This document shows positions 50,031-58,554 of a stretch of DNA of 64,000 nt, piece by piece (the stretch's first letter is position 1; each line of letters opens with the position of its first letter). The stretch is from Hahnella aquatica. GTDB lineage: Bacteria; Pseudomonadota; Gammaproteobacteria; Burkholderiales; Burkholderiaceae_A. The notes beneath the pieces were generated by a model that searched no databases, was not told the DNA's origin, and saw nothing but the letters and a program-made list of their open reading frames with translations. The stretch is from positions 930,001 to 994,000 of the forward strand of contig OZ239144.1 of NCBI GenBank assembly GCA_965194505.1, in the 5' to 3' direction. The translations under genes were made by a program, and so were the position numbers.

Positions 50031-52723
50031 CAGGCCGCCATCAATTCACGAAGAACATACGGAAGGATACCGCCATGCTGGTAGTAATCGACCTCGATGG
50101 GGGTGTCGATCCGGCACAGGGTGGTGATGGTCTGCTTGCTGCCGTCCTTGCGGGTGACGACCACCTGAAGGTCTTGCTGAGGCGCAAGGCTCGTGGGCAC
50201 CTCAATGTCAAAGACCTCGGTGCCATCCAAGCCCAGTGTCTGGGCCGACTCGCCCGCCTTGAACTGCAGGGGGAGCACGCCCATGCCCACCAGGTTGGAG
50301 CGGTGGATCCGCTCGTAGGAGCGCGCAATCACGGCCCGCACACCCAGCAGCTGGGTGCCTTTGGCAGCCCAGTCGCGGGAAGAGCCCGTGCCGTATTCCT
50401 CGCCACCGATCACCACCGTGGGCGTGCCACTCTTTTGGTAGGCCATGGCTGCGTAATAAATGAAGGCGCGCTCGCCGGAGGGCTGCCTGATGGTGAGGCC
50501 ACCTTCCTCGCGGCTGCCGTCGGCCTTTGGGGGCAGCATGAGGTTCTTGATGCGCACGTTGGCAAAGGTGCCACGCATCATCACCTCGTGGTTGCCGCGG
50601 CGAGAGCCATAGCTGTTGAAGTCGGCCTTGCTCACCTTGTTCTCGACCAAGTACTGCCCGCCCGGTGAGGCCTCCTTAATAGAGCCCGCTGGCGAGATGT
50701 GGTCGGTGGTGACGGAATCCCCAAGAATGGCCAGTGCGCGAGCGCCCTTGATGCTCGTGGTGGCCGAGGGCGTCATCGAGAAGCCATCGAAGAAGGGCGG
50801 CTTGGCAATGTAGGTAGACGTGGGCCAGTCGTAGACCTGGCCCGTGGTGCCCTTGATGTTGTTCCAAAGGTGGTGGTCTTTGGTGAGATCGCCATAGAGG
50901 GTCTGGAAGGTCTTCGGGTCGCGGGCATAGCCCATGACGGCAGCAACCTCTTGGCTCGTGGGCCAGATGTCTTTCAGATACACCGGCCCGTTCTTGCCCT
51001 GGCCCAGTGGCTCGGTCTGGAGATCCTTCTGCACCGTGCCGGCAATGGCATAGGCCACCACCAGCGGCGGCGAGGCCAGGAAGTTGGCCCGCAGGTTCGG
51101 GTGGATGCGAGCCTCGAAGTTTCGGTTGCCGGAGAGCACGGCCGCGCAGACCAGGTCGTTGGAGACAATCGATTCATTGAAGGCCTGGGGGAGGTCCCCG
51201 GCGTTGCCAATGCAGGTGGTGCAGCCGTAGGCCGCCACATGGAAGCCCAACTTCTCCAGGTAGGGCAGAAGGCCTGCCTTGGTGAGGTAGTCGGTCACCA
51301 CACGGCTGCCGGGCGCAAGCGAAGTCTTCACCCGCGGGTTGGTCGTCAGCCCGGCCTCCACCGCCTTCTTGGCCACAAGGCCCGCCGCGAGCAGCACGCC
51401 GGGGTTGGAGGTGTTCGTGCAGGAGGTGATGGCGGCAATCAAGACATCGCCATGGCCCAGGTCGGTCTCACCGGCGGGAACGCGCTTGGAGAGCTCGGCT
51501 GCGGGCTTGGCAAAACCATTCTCGGCCACGGGCTTGGAGAAGAGGTCTGAAAAGGTCTTCTTCATGCTGGCCAGTTCGATGCGGTCTTGGGGACGCTTGG
51601 GGCCCGCCAACGAGGGCTTGATGCTGCCGAGATCCAGGCTGACCACCTTGGTGTAGTCGATCTCGCCTTGGCGCGGAATGCCGAAGAGGCCCTGGGCCTT
51701 GAAGTAGGCCTCGAAGGCTTCGACCTCTTCTTGGGTGCGGCCGGTGGCCTTCATGAAGTCCACGGTCACCGCATCGACCGGGAAGAGGCCCATGGTGGCG
51801 CCATACTCCGGGGCCATGTTGGCAATCGTGGCGCGGTCGGGCAGGGCCAGGGTCTCGGTGCCCTCGCCAAAGAACTCGACAAACTTCCCAACCACCTTCT
51901 CCTTGCGCAGCATCTCGGTGATGGTGAGCACAAGGTCGGTGGCCGTGGTGCCCTCGGGCAGCTTGCCCGTGAGGTTCACACCAACGACATCGGGGGTGAG
52001 GAAGTACAAGGGCTGGCCGAGCATGGCCGCCTCGGCCTCAATGCCGCCCACGCCCCAGCCCACCACACCAATGCCATTGATCATGGTGGTGTGGCTGTCC
52101 GTTCCCACCAGGGTGTCGGGGTAGCTGATGCCGTTCTTGGTGTGCACACCGCGGGCGAGGTACTCGAGGTTGACCTGGTGCACGATGCCAATGCCAGGGG
52201 GCACCACCTTGAAGGTGTCGAAGGCCTGCATGCCCCACTTCATGAACTGGTAGCGCTCCTCGTTGCGCTGGAACTCGAGCTTCATGTTGAGGTCAAGGGC
52301 ATCGCTGCTGCCAAAGTGGTCGATCATCACGGAGTGGTCGACGACCAGGTCGACCGGCACCAGGGGCTCGATGCGCTTGGGGTTCTTGCCGAGCTTGTCG
52401 GCCACATTGCGCATGGCGGCGAGGTCTGCCAGCAGGGGCACGCCGGTGAAGTCTTGGAGGACCACGCGGGCCAGCACGAATGGAATCTCGTCGGTGCGGT
52501 TGTCATTGGGCTTCCAGCCCGCAAGCTCCCGAATGTGGGCCTCGGTCACCTTCTTGCCATCGCAGTTGCGCAGCACCGACTCGAGCACGATGCGAATGGA
52601 CACCGGCAGGCGAGACACCTTGGCCAGGCCAGCCTGTTCGAGCGCCGGCAGGGCATAGAACTGCCGCGTCACGCCACTGGCGGTCTTGTATGACTGAAGG
52701 CTGTTGAAGAGGTTGTGAGACAT
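50030..52723 (-). CDS. acnA: Aconitate hydratase A
   Basis: An 897-residue enzyme that converts citrate to isocitrate. The [4Fe-4S] ligands are C435 (SCTNTSNP), C501 and C504 (GCTTCIGNAG). N-terminal domains 1-3 and the C-terminal swivel domain (GEEYGTGSSRDWAAKG) are complete and the length matches AcnA, not AcnB. I chose ATG 52723, with AAGGAG eight bases upstream, over a longer frame that begins within the CitE-like gene. The CitE-like stop is 32 bases upstream. Confidence 0.96.
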   Translation of the reverse strand: MSHNLFNSLQSYKTASGVTRQFYALPALEQAGLAKVSRLPVSIRIVLESVLRNCDGKKVTEAHIRELAGWKPNDNRTDEIPFVLARVVLQDFTGVPLLADLAAMRNVADKLGKNPKRIEPLVPVDLVVDHSVMIDHFGSSDALDLNMKLEFQRNEERYQFMKWGMQAFDTFKVVPPGIGIVHQVNLEYLARGVHTKNGISYPDTLVGTDSHTTMINGIGVVGWGVGGIEAEAAMLGQPLYFLTPDVVGVNLTGKLPEGTTATDLVLTITEMLRKEKVVGKFVEFFGEGTETLALPDRATIANMAPEYGATMGLFPVDAVTVDFMKATGRTQEEVEAFEAYFKAQGLFGIPRQGEIDYTKVVSLDLGSIKPSLAGPKRPQDRIELASMKKTFSDLFSKPVAENGFAKPAAELSKRVPAGETDLGHGDVLIAAITSCTNTSNPGVLLAAGLVAKKAVEAGLTTNPRVKTSLAPGSRVVTDYLTKAGLLPYLEKLGFHVAAYGCTTCIGNAGDLPQAFNESIVSNDLVCAAVLSGNRNFEARIHPNLRANFLASPPLVVAYAIAGTVQKDLQTEPLGQGKNGPVYLKDIWPTSQEVAAVMGYARDPKTFQTLYGDLTKDHHLWNNIKGTTGQVYDWPTSTYIAKPPFFDGFSMTPSATTSIKGARALAILGDSVTTDHISPAGSIKEASPGGQYLVENKVSKADFNSYGSRRGNHEVMMRGTFANVRIKNLMLPPKADGSREEGGLTIRQPSGERAFIYYAAMAYQKSGTPTVVIGGEEYGTGSSRDWAAKGTQLLGVRAVIARSYERIHRSNLVGMGVLPLQFKAGESAQTLGLDGTEVFDIEVPTSLAPQQDLQVVVTRKDGSKQTITTLCRIDTPIEVDYYQHGGILPYVLRELMAA

Positions 52724-52755
52724 GGTGTTGCTCCTTGGATTGCGATTGAATTCGG

Positions 52756-53760
52756 TTAGAAAAACGTGTGCTGGGCCTGTGTGGGAATGGGGCAGTCGGC
52801 TGCCCGTGCAGCCTTGAGGACATCCCAAAAATATCGGTAACTGGCGCGGTCGTGGAGCTTGCCCTCATGGGCAATGGGGCCCCAGTCTGCGGCATGGGCC
52901 TTTAACAGGATGGCTGAGGCCTCCTCCACATCGGGCGCGGCCGGGGCAAAGCCCTCGAGCACGGGCCCGATCTGAGCCGGATGAATGCTCATCATGCGCG
53001 CAAAGCCGAACCATTTGGCCATGCGGGCATCGGCCAGGGTCTGGGCGGCATCGTTGTAGTGGAGGGTGGGGTTGTGAACGGGCGTCTTGCCGGCCGCATG
53101 GCATGCGGCCACCATCTCGAGCTTGGCCCTGCGCAGCAAAGGGTGTTCGAATTGTCCAGGGCTCGCCATGGCCTCTGCGGGAATGGCACCTCGGTGGGCA
53201 CTCGTGAAATCCATCTGTCCAAAGGTGAGGTGGCAGACCTCTGGCAGGGCCGCAATGTCGAACACATCTCGCAGGGCCTCGTGGGTCTCGACGAAGAACT
53301 GCACCTTCGGTGGCCTGCGTTTTTCGGCGGAAAAGGTCTGCGCCAGCTGTGCAATGGCCGCCTTGGCGCTGGCCAGATCACCGACCTTTGGAATGGTGAG
53401 GTAGGCGAGATCCAGCGCAAGCGCTTGCGCAAGCAGGCGCAGGTCGTCTTGAAAGCTGGGGTGATCCGGTGGGTGAACGCGAAAGCCCACGCCTGGGTGC
53501 TGCGAAGAGGCGGCAGGCCATTCCTTCAGGCTGGCTGCAAGGCATGCAACCAGGGCCTGTGCCGCCTCGGCCTCCTGGCCCACGGGCGCGCCGTCTTCGA
53601 AGTCGATGGTGATGTCGTAGGAAAACGGGCCCGAAAACCGGTGGGCCAGCGTCTTTTCCAACTTCTTTGTATCGCCCGCGTAATGCTCGCAGGCGCAGGG
53701 CAGGTGGCCTTCACCTGCCCCGGTTGACAACAAGACCTCCTCGGGATGACGGGAGGACAC
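52756..53760 (-). CDS. HpcH/HpaI aldolase/citrate lyase (CitE-like) family enzyme
   Basis: A 334-residue TIM-barrel enzyme. Mg2+ and substrate residues of the CitE/malyl-CoA lyase family are seen: DFEDGAP, an Arg in GFRVHPP, Glu in FVETHEAL, Asp in GQMDFTSAHRG and the HPAQIGPV motif. It could cleave malyl-CoA or citramalyl-CoA or act as a thioesterase; the substrate is not fixed. It sits between mdh and acnA in a TCA operon. The start is GTG 53760, eight bases after the mdh stop; a TTG behind GAGGAG (about 53730) is possible. Confidence 0.85.
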   Translation of the reverse strand: MSSRHPEEVLLSTGAGEGHLPCACEHYAGDTKKLEKTLAHRFSGPFSYDITIDFEDGAPVGQEAEAAQALVACLAASLKEWPAASSQHPGVGFRVHPPDHPSFQDDLRLLAQALALDLAYLTIPKVGDLASAKAAIAQLAQTFSAEKRRPPKVQFFVETHEALRDVFDIAALPEVCHLTFGQMDFTSAHRGAIPAEAMASPGQFEHPLLRRAKLEMVAACHAAGKTPVHNPTLHYNDAAQTLADARMAKWFGFARMMSIHPAQIGPVLEGFAPAAPDVEEASAILLKAHAADWGPIAHEGKLHDRASYRYFWDVLKAARAADCPIPTQAQHTFF

Positions 53761-53767
53761 GGTGAAC

Positions 53768-54760
53768 TCAGCCCAGGAGGTGCTTGACGCCGTCTTGCTC
53801 CTCGAGCAGCTCGTTGAGCGTGTGATTCATGCGCTCACGCGAGAATGCATCGATCTCGAGGCCCTGAACAATCGTGTACTCGCCGTTCTGGCAGGTCACG
53901 GGGTAGCCGTAGATCACATCCTTCGGAATGTCGTAGCTGCCATCGGACGGAATGCCCATGGTGACCCAGCGCCCGTTGGTGCCAAGCACCCAGTCGCGCA
54001 TGTGGTCGATGGCTGCGTTGGCGGCCGAGGCGGCCGAAGACAAGCCCCGGGCCTCGATGATGGCCGCACCACGCTTGCCCACGGTGGGCAAGAAGGTGTC
54101 GCGGTTCCAGGCGTCGTCATTGATGAGCGCCTTCACCGGCCGGCCGTCGATGCTGGCAAAGCGGTAGTCCGGGTACATGGTGGGGGAGTGGTTCCCCCAG
54201 ACACAGAGCTTCTCGAGCGAGGCCACGCTCTTGCCCGTTTTCGTGGCCAGTTGTGAGGCCGCACGGTTGTGGTCGAGCCGCAGCATGGCCGTGAAATTCT
54301 TCTGGGGCAGGTCTGGCGCCGACTTCATGGCGATGTAGGCATTGGTGTTGGCGGGGTTGCCCACCACCAGGACGCGCACCGACCGGCTGGCCACAGCATT
54401 GAGCGCCTTGCCCTGGGCTGTGAAGATTTGAGCATTGGCCGAGAGCAGATCCTTGCGCTCCATGCCCGGGCCACGGGGGCGGGCACCGACGAGCAGGGCC
54501 GCGTCGGCATCCTTGAATGCGGTGTTGGGATCTTGGTGGGCGGTCATGCCGGCCAAGAGTGGGAATGCACAGTCGTCCAGCTCCATCATGACGCCGGAGA
54601 GGGCTTTTTGCGCCTTTTCATCTGGAATTTCGAGGAGCTGGAGGATGACAGGCTGGTCTGGGCCCAGCATGGCACCGCTGGCGATTCGGAAGAGCAGGCT
54701 GTAGCCAATTTGACCGGCTGCGCCGGTGACTGCAACTCGAACAGGGGGCTTTTTTGACAT
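53768..54760 (-). CDS. mdh: Malate dehydrogenase
   Basis: A 330-residue NAD-dependent enzyme oxidising malate to oxaloacetate. The nucleotide motif GAAGQIG is at 13-19, R95-type mobile loop RPRGPGMERKDL near 95-105, D164 and catalytic H191 (WGNHSPTMYPDYR). It is of the group 2, cytosolic-type MDH common in betaproteobacteria. ATG 54760 has AGGAG nine bases upstream; a TTG two codons earlier is not favoured. It heads the unit mdh-CitE-acnA-DUF2863, divergent from sdhC. Confidence 0.96.
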   Translation of the reverse strand: MSKKPPVRVAVTGAAGQIGYSLLFRIASGAMLGPDQPVILQLLEIPDEKAQKALSGVMMELDDCAFPLLAGMTAHQDPNTAFKDADAALLVGARPRGPGMERKDLLSANAQIFTAQGKALNAVASRSVRVLVVGNPANTNAYIAMKSAPDLPQKNFTAMLRLDHNRAASQLATKTGKSVASLEKLCVWGNHSPTMYPDYRFASIDGRPVKALINDDAWNRDTFLPTVGKRGAAIIEARGLSSAASAANAAIDHMRDWVLGTNGRWVTMGIPSDGSYDIPKDVIYGYPVTCQNGEYTIVQGLEIDAFSRERMNHTLNELLEEQDGVKHLLG

Positions 54761-54904
54761 AGACAAACACTCCTAATTTGTGCAACGCAAACGCGTCAAG
54801 GTGTGATTCCAGATTTGAATGTCATTGCAGTTTAGGGTTGCCCCTAGCCCATGTCAAAACCAGCACCTTATAATCACCGGACTCAAATTCTATCGAGGTT
54901 TCGC
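54761..54904. promoter_or_regulatory. Divergent control region between mdh and sdhC
   Basis: These 144 bases must hold promoters for two TCA transcription units. Towards sdhC a TATAAT lies at 54869-54874, about 30 bases before the ATG. An inverted repeat TAGGG-TTGC-CCCTA (54833-54846) stands where a -35 and operator would lie. Towards mdh a TTGACG is seen but no convincing -10. Confidence 0.55.
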
Positions 54905-55318
54905 ATGACCGAGATCGCTCGAAGGCGTCGTCCGCAGTACCGCAACATTCACGTGGGCCAGATTCTTCAGTACCGTCTGCCCATCGCAGGAATCATGTCT
55001 ATATTGCACCGCATCAGCGGTGCCGGCATGTTCCTAACCCTGCCGCTCATCGTCTGGCTGTTCGACATGAGCATCACCTCGGAGTTGAGCTACGCCCAGC
55101 TGATCGAGGTGACCGAGTCTGTGCCGGCCAAGTTGGTTCTGTGTGGTCTGGCCTGGGCCTTTATTCACCACTTCATGGGTGGCATCCGTCACCTCGTCAA
55201 CGACATGCACATCGGCATCACCAAAGAGGCCAGTCCCCTCATGGCCAAAAGCTTCCTGGCTGCAAGCCTGCTGGTCTCGCTGGTGGCCTGGCTGGCGATC
55301 TTCGGAGCGCTCTCATGA
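54905..55318 (+). CDS. sdhC: Succinate dehydrogenase cytochrome b556 subunit
   Basis: A 137-residue membrane subunit of complex II, three helices, with SILHRISGAGMFLTLP and the haem-region histidines in AFIHHFMGGIRHL. It helps form the ubiquinone site. I chose ATG 54905, with GAGG upstream; the longer in-frame reading begins before the -10 element. It overlaps sdhD by four bases. It is the first gene of sdhCDAB. Confidence 0.93.
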   Translation: MTEIARRRRPQYRNIHVGQILQYRLPIAGIMSILHRISGAGMFLTLPLIVWLFDMSITSELSYAQLIEVTESVPAKLVLCGLAWAFIHHFMGGIRHLVNDMHIGITKEASPLMAKSFLAASLLVSLVAWLAIFGALS

Positions 55319-55692
55319 ACGGTGACATGAACGCGGAAAACATCGGCCGCAAGCGGATTGTGGTGGGCGCCCATTACGGCCTGCGCGATTGGCTCTCGCA
55401 GCGGGTCACCGCCATCATTCTGGCGAGCTACAGCCTTGTGCTGCTCGTGGCTGCACTCTTGGCATCAGAGCCCGGCTACTACGGCTGGTCCGGCCTCTTT
55501 GCCCAGACCTGGATGAAAGTCTTCACCCTGCTGGGCTTTCTGGCCTTTGTTTATCACGCCTGGGTTGGTGTGCGTGACATCTGGATGGATTACGTCAAGC
55601 CGGTTGGAATCCGCCTGGCCTTGCAGGTTTTCACCATTGTCTGGCTCCTGGGGTGCAGCATCTGGGCCATTGACGTTCTCTGGAGGGTCTGA
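55315..55692 (+). CDS. sdhD: Succinate dehydrogenase membrane anchor subunit
   Basis: A 125-residue protein, three helices, with HYGLRDWLSQRVTAIIL at the N-side and HAWVGVRDIWMDYVKP, the family signature with the haem-ligand region. The ATG at 55315 lies in the sdhC stop (ATGA) and has GGAG eight bases upstream. ATG 55327 is a possible second start. Its stop overlaps the sdhA ATG by one base. Confidence 0.92.
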   Translation: MNGDMNAENIGRKRIVVGAHYGLRDWLSQRVTAIILASYSLVLLVAALLASEPGYYGWSGLFAQTWMKVFTLLGFLAFVYHAWVGVRDIWMDYVKPVGIRLALQVFTIVWLLGCSIWAIDVLWRV

Positions 55693-57482
55693 TGGCATCG
55701 TTTCTTTCCAACCAAGCCGGTTCCGTTGCGCGGCGCCGTTTTGATGCAGTGATTGTCGGAGCCGGTGGCTCTGGGATGCGGTGCTCTCTGCAGCTGGCCG
55801 AGGCGGGCCTGAATGTGGCCGTGCTCTCGAAAGTCTTCCCAACCCGCTCGCACACCGTGGCAGCCCAAGGGGGCATTGGTGCATCTCTGGGCAACATGAG
55901 CGAGGACAACTGGTACTGGCACATGTTCGACACCATCAAGGGCTCCGACTACCTCGGAGACCAAGATGCCATCGAGTTCATGTGCAAGGAAGCGTCCAAT
56001 GTAGTCTACGAGCTCGAGCATTTCGGCATGCCCTTTGATCGCAACGCCGATGGCACGATCTACCAGCGGCCATTTGGTGGTCACACGGCCAACCTCGGCG
56101 AAAAGCCCGTGCAGCGCGCCTGCGCGGCCGCAGACCGCACGGGCCACGCCCTGCTGCACACCTTGTATCAGCGCAATGTGCGCGCCCGTACCCAGTTTTT
56201 TGTGGAGTGGATGGCGCTCGACATCCTGATGGATGACGAGGGTGCCTGCGTGGGGGTGTTGGCCCTCGAGATGGAAACCGGCGAGCTGCTCATTCTGGAG
56301 GCCAAGACGACCATCTTCGCCACCGGTGGGGCGGGCCGCATCTGGGCTGCCTCCACCAATGCCTTCATCAACACGGGCGATGGCATGGGCATGGCTGCCC
56401 GCGCCGGCATTCCGCTCGAAGACATGGAGTTCTGGCAGTTCCACCCCACGGGCGTGGCTGGTGCCGGCGTGCTCATCACCGAAGGCGTGCGCGGGGAGGG
56501 CGGCATCCTGCTCAACTCCGAGGGCGAACGCTTCATGGAACGCTATGCGCCCACCCTCAAAGACTTGGCCCCGCGCGATTTCATCTCTCGCTCCATGGAC
56601 CAAGAAATCAAAGAGGGCCGGGGCTGCGGGCCCAACAAGGACCACGTGCTCTTGAAGCTCGATCACCTCGGGGCCGACAAGATCTTGAAGAAGCTTCCCT
56701 CGATTCGAGAGATCGCCCTGAAGTTTGCCAACGTCGATCCCATTAAAGAGCCCATTCCTGTGGTGCCAACCATCCACTACCAAATGGGTGGCATTCCCAC
56801 GAACGTCTATGGGCAGGTGGTCACGCCCAAGCATGGCAATCCGAACACAGTCGTTCCAGGGCTCTACGCCATTGGTGAATGCGCCTGCGTCTCGGTGCAC
56901 GGGGCGAACCGGCTTGGCACGAACTCACTGCTCGACTTGGTCGTGTTCGGTCGGGCCGCGGGCAATCACATCGTGGGCCAGAACCTGCAGCAGCAGGAGC
57001 ACCGGGCCTTCTCCTCCAAGTGGGCCGACCCCACGCTCGCCCGCCTCGCCAAGCTCGAGGGCTCCACGGGCGGTGAGCGGGTGCAGAACGTGGCCCAAGA
57101 CCTGCGCAACACCATGCAGAACTACTGCGGGGTGTTCCGAACCGCCGACCTGCTGAACCAGGGCGTGCAAAAGGTCATGGACATTGCCGCGCGGGCGCAG
57201 GCGGTTCAGATCGACGACAAGTCCAAGGTCTTCAACACGGCCCGCATCGAGGCCCTGGAATTGGCCAATCTCATCGAGACCGCCAAGGCCACCATTGTCT
57301 CGGCCGAGGCACGCCAGGAAAGCAGGGGGGCCCACGCCCACCGCGACTTCCCCGAGCGCAACGATGCCGACTGGATGCGTCACACACTCTGGTTCTCCGA
57401 GGGCAACCGGCTCGATTACAAGCCGGTCAATCTCAAGCCGCTCACGGTCGAGACCTTCCAGCCCAAGAAACGCACCTATTGA
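55692..57482 (+). CDS. sdhA: Succinate dehydrogenase flavoprotein subunit
   Basis: A 596-residue catalytic subunit, oxidising succinate to fumarate. FAD-binding GAGGSG (23-28), H54 in SHTVAAQGG for covalent FAD, catalytic region HPTGVAGAGVLITEG, and the C-terminal domain HAHRDFPERNDADWM. Length is normal. The start overlaps the sdhD stop by one base. The end overlaps an upstream TTG of sdhB, but sdhB most likely starts at 57503. Confidence 0.97.
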   Translation: MASFLSNQAGSVARRRFDAVIVGAGGSGMRCSLQLAEAGLNVAVLSKVFPTRSHTVAAQGGIGASLGNMSEDNWYWHMFDTIKGSDYLGDQDAIEFMCKEASNVVYELEHFGMPFDRNADGTIYQRPFGGHTANLGEKPVQRACAAADRTGHALLHTLYQRNVRARTQFFVEWMALDILMDDEGACVGVLALEMETGELLILEAKTTIFATGGAGRIWAASTNAFINTGDGMGMAARAGIPLEDMEFWQFHPTGVAGAGVLITEGVRGEGGILLNSEGERFMERYAPTLKDLAPRDFISRSMDQEIKEGRGCGPNKDHVLLKLDHLGADKILKKLPSIREIALKFANVDPIKEPIPVVPTIHYQMGGIPTNVYGQVVTPKHGNPNTVVPGLYAIGECACVSVHGANRLGTNSLLDLVVFGRAAGNHIVGQNLQQQEHRAFSSKWADPTLARLAKLEGSTGGERVQNVAQDLRNTMQNYCGVFRTADLLNQGVQKVMDIAARAQAVQIDDKSKVFNTARIEALELANLIETAKATIVSAEARQESRGAHAHRDFPERNDADWMRHTLWFSEGNRLDYKPVNLKPLTVETFQPKKRTY

Positions 57483-57502
57483 ACGCCTTCAAGGACACGA
57501 AC

Positions 57503-58216
57503 ATGACGAGCCGAACCATGCGGTTTTCCATTTACCGATACGACCCGGACAAGGACGCCAAGCCCTACATGCAAGACCTCACGGTGACCCTGGAGGCCAC
57601 CGACAAGATGCTGCTCGATGCCCTCATGCGCATCAAATGCGACAACGACGATTCGTTGTCGTTTCGGCGCTCTTGTCGGGAGGGAGTCTGCGGCTCCGAC
57701 GCCATGAACATCAATGGCAAGAATGGCCTGGCCTGCATCACGAACCTGCGGGAACTCAAGGAGCCCGTGGTGCTCAGGCCCCTGCCTGGCCTGCCCGTGG
57801 TGCGCGACCTCATCGTCGACATGACCCAGTTCTTCAAGCAGTACCACTCCATCAAGCCTTTCCTCATCAACGAGAATCCGCCACCCGAGCGGGAGCGGCT
57901 ACAGTCGCCGGAGGAGCGTGAGGAGCTCGACGGCCTCTACGAATGCATTCTGTGTGCATGCTGCTCCACAAGCTGCCCGTCCTTCTGGTGGAATCCCGAC
58001 AAGTTTGTGGGCCCCGCGGGTCTGCTGCAGGCCTACCGGTTCATTGCCGACAGCCGCGACCAGGCCACCAGCGAGCGCCTGGACAACCTGGAAGATCCGT
58101 ATCGCCTGTTCCGTTGTCACACCATCATGAACTGTGTCGATGTCTGTCCGAAGGGGCTCAACCCCACCAAGGCCATCGGGAAGATCAAGGAGCTCATGGT
58201 CCGACGGGCCGTGTAG
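57503..58216 (+). CDS. sdhB: Succinate dehydrogenase iron-sulfur subunit
   Basis: A 237-residue subunit with three clusters: [2Fe-2S] by C58, C63, D66 and C78 (Asp as third ligand, as in E. coli), [4Fe-4S] by C148, C151, C154 and C215-region partner, and [3Fe-4S] with C158, C205 and C211. The motifs are CREGVCGSDAM, CILCACCSTSCP and CHTIMNCVDVCP. I chose ATG 57503, with AAGGA ten bases upstream, over TTG 57479 inside the sdhA stop. Confidence 0.94.
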   Translation: MTSRTMRFSIYRYDPDKDAKPYMQDLTVTLEATDKMLLDALMRIKCDNDDSLSFRRSCREGVCGSDAMNINGKNGLACITNLRELKEPVVLRPLPGLPVVRDLIVDMTQFFKQYHSIKPFLINENPPPERERLQSPEEREELDGLYECILCACCSTSCPSFWWNPDKFVGPAGLLQAYRFIADSRDQATSERLDNLEDPYRLFRCHTIMNCVDVCPKGLNPTKAIGKIKELMVRRAV

Positions 58217-58223
58217 GCAATCC

Positions 58224-58517
58224 ATGCTCGCAGATCCATTCAGCCAGTCGCACAACAGTGCGCTGGCCCCCGAGGATCAAGTGCGTCGTCTGCGGTGGCG
58301 GGCCCGCAGGGGGTTGCTTGAGAACGACATCATCATCGACCGCTTTTTTGCCAAGTGGTCGACCCAACTCACAGAGGCGGACCACGATGGCCTGGCCCTC
58401 TTGCTCGACCTCACCGACAACGACCTCATGGATCTCCTGCTCGCCCGCCGCGAGCCCGAAGACCACCTTAATACGCCTGAGGTGACGGGCGTCCTCATGA
58501 AGCTTCGCGAGGTCTAG
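58224..58517 (+). CDS. sdhE: Succinate dehydrogenase flavinylation factor SdhE
   Basis: A 97-residue soluble protein of the SdhE/Sdh5 family (formerly DUF339). The RGxxE motif is RGLLE at 29-33, and WxxxRGLLENDIIIDRFF is typical. It helps covalent attachment of FAD to SdhA. The ATG 58224 is 7 bases after sdhB. A longer in-frame reading starts within sdhB and is not needed. Confidence 0.92.
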   Translation: MLADPFSQSHNSALAPEDQVRRLRWRARRGLLENDIIIDRFFAKWSTQLTEADHDGLALLLDLTDNDLMDLLLARREPEDHLNTPEVTGVLMKLREV

Positions 58518-58554
58518 TTCACACCGTATTCAAAACCAAGAAGGGAGCAGTCGA

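Noticed and set aside
51587..52693. Long plus-strand ORF of 368 codons opposite acnA
   Set aside because: It mirrors acnA codons, is rich in His/Gly/Val shadow residues and has no domain.
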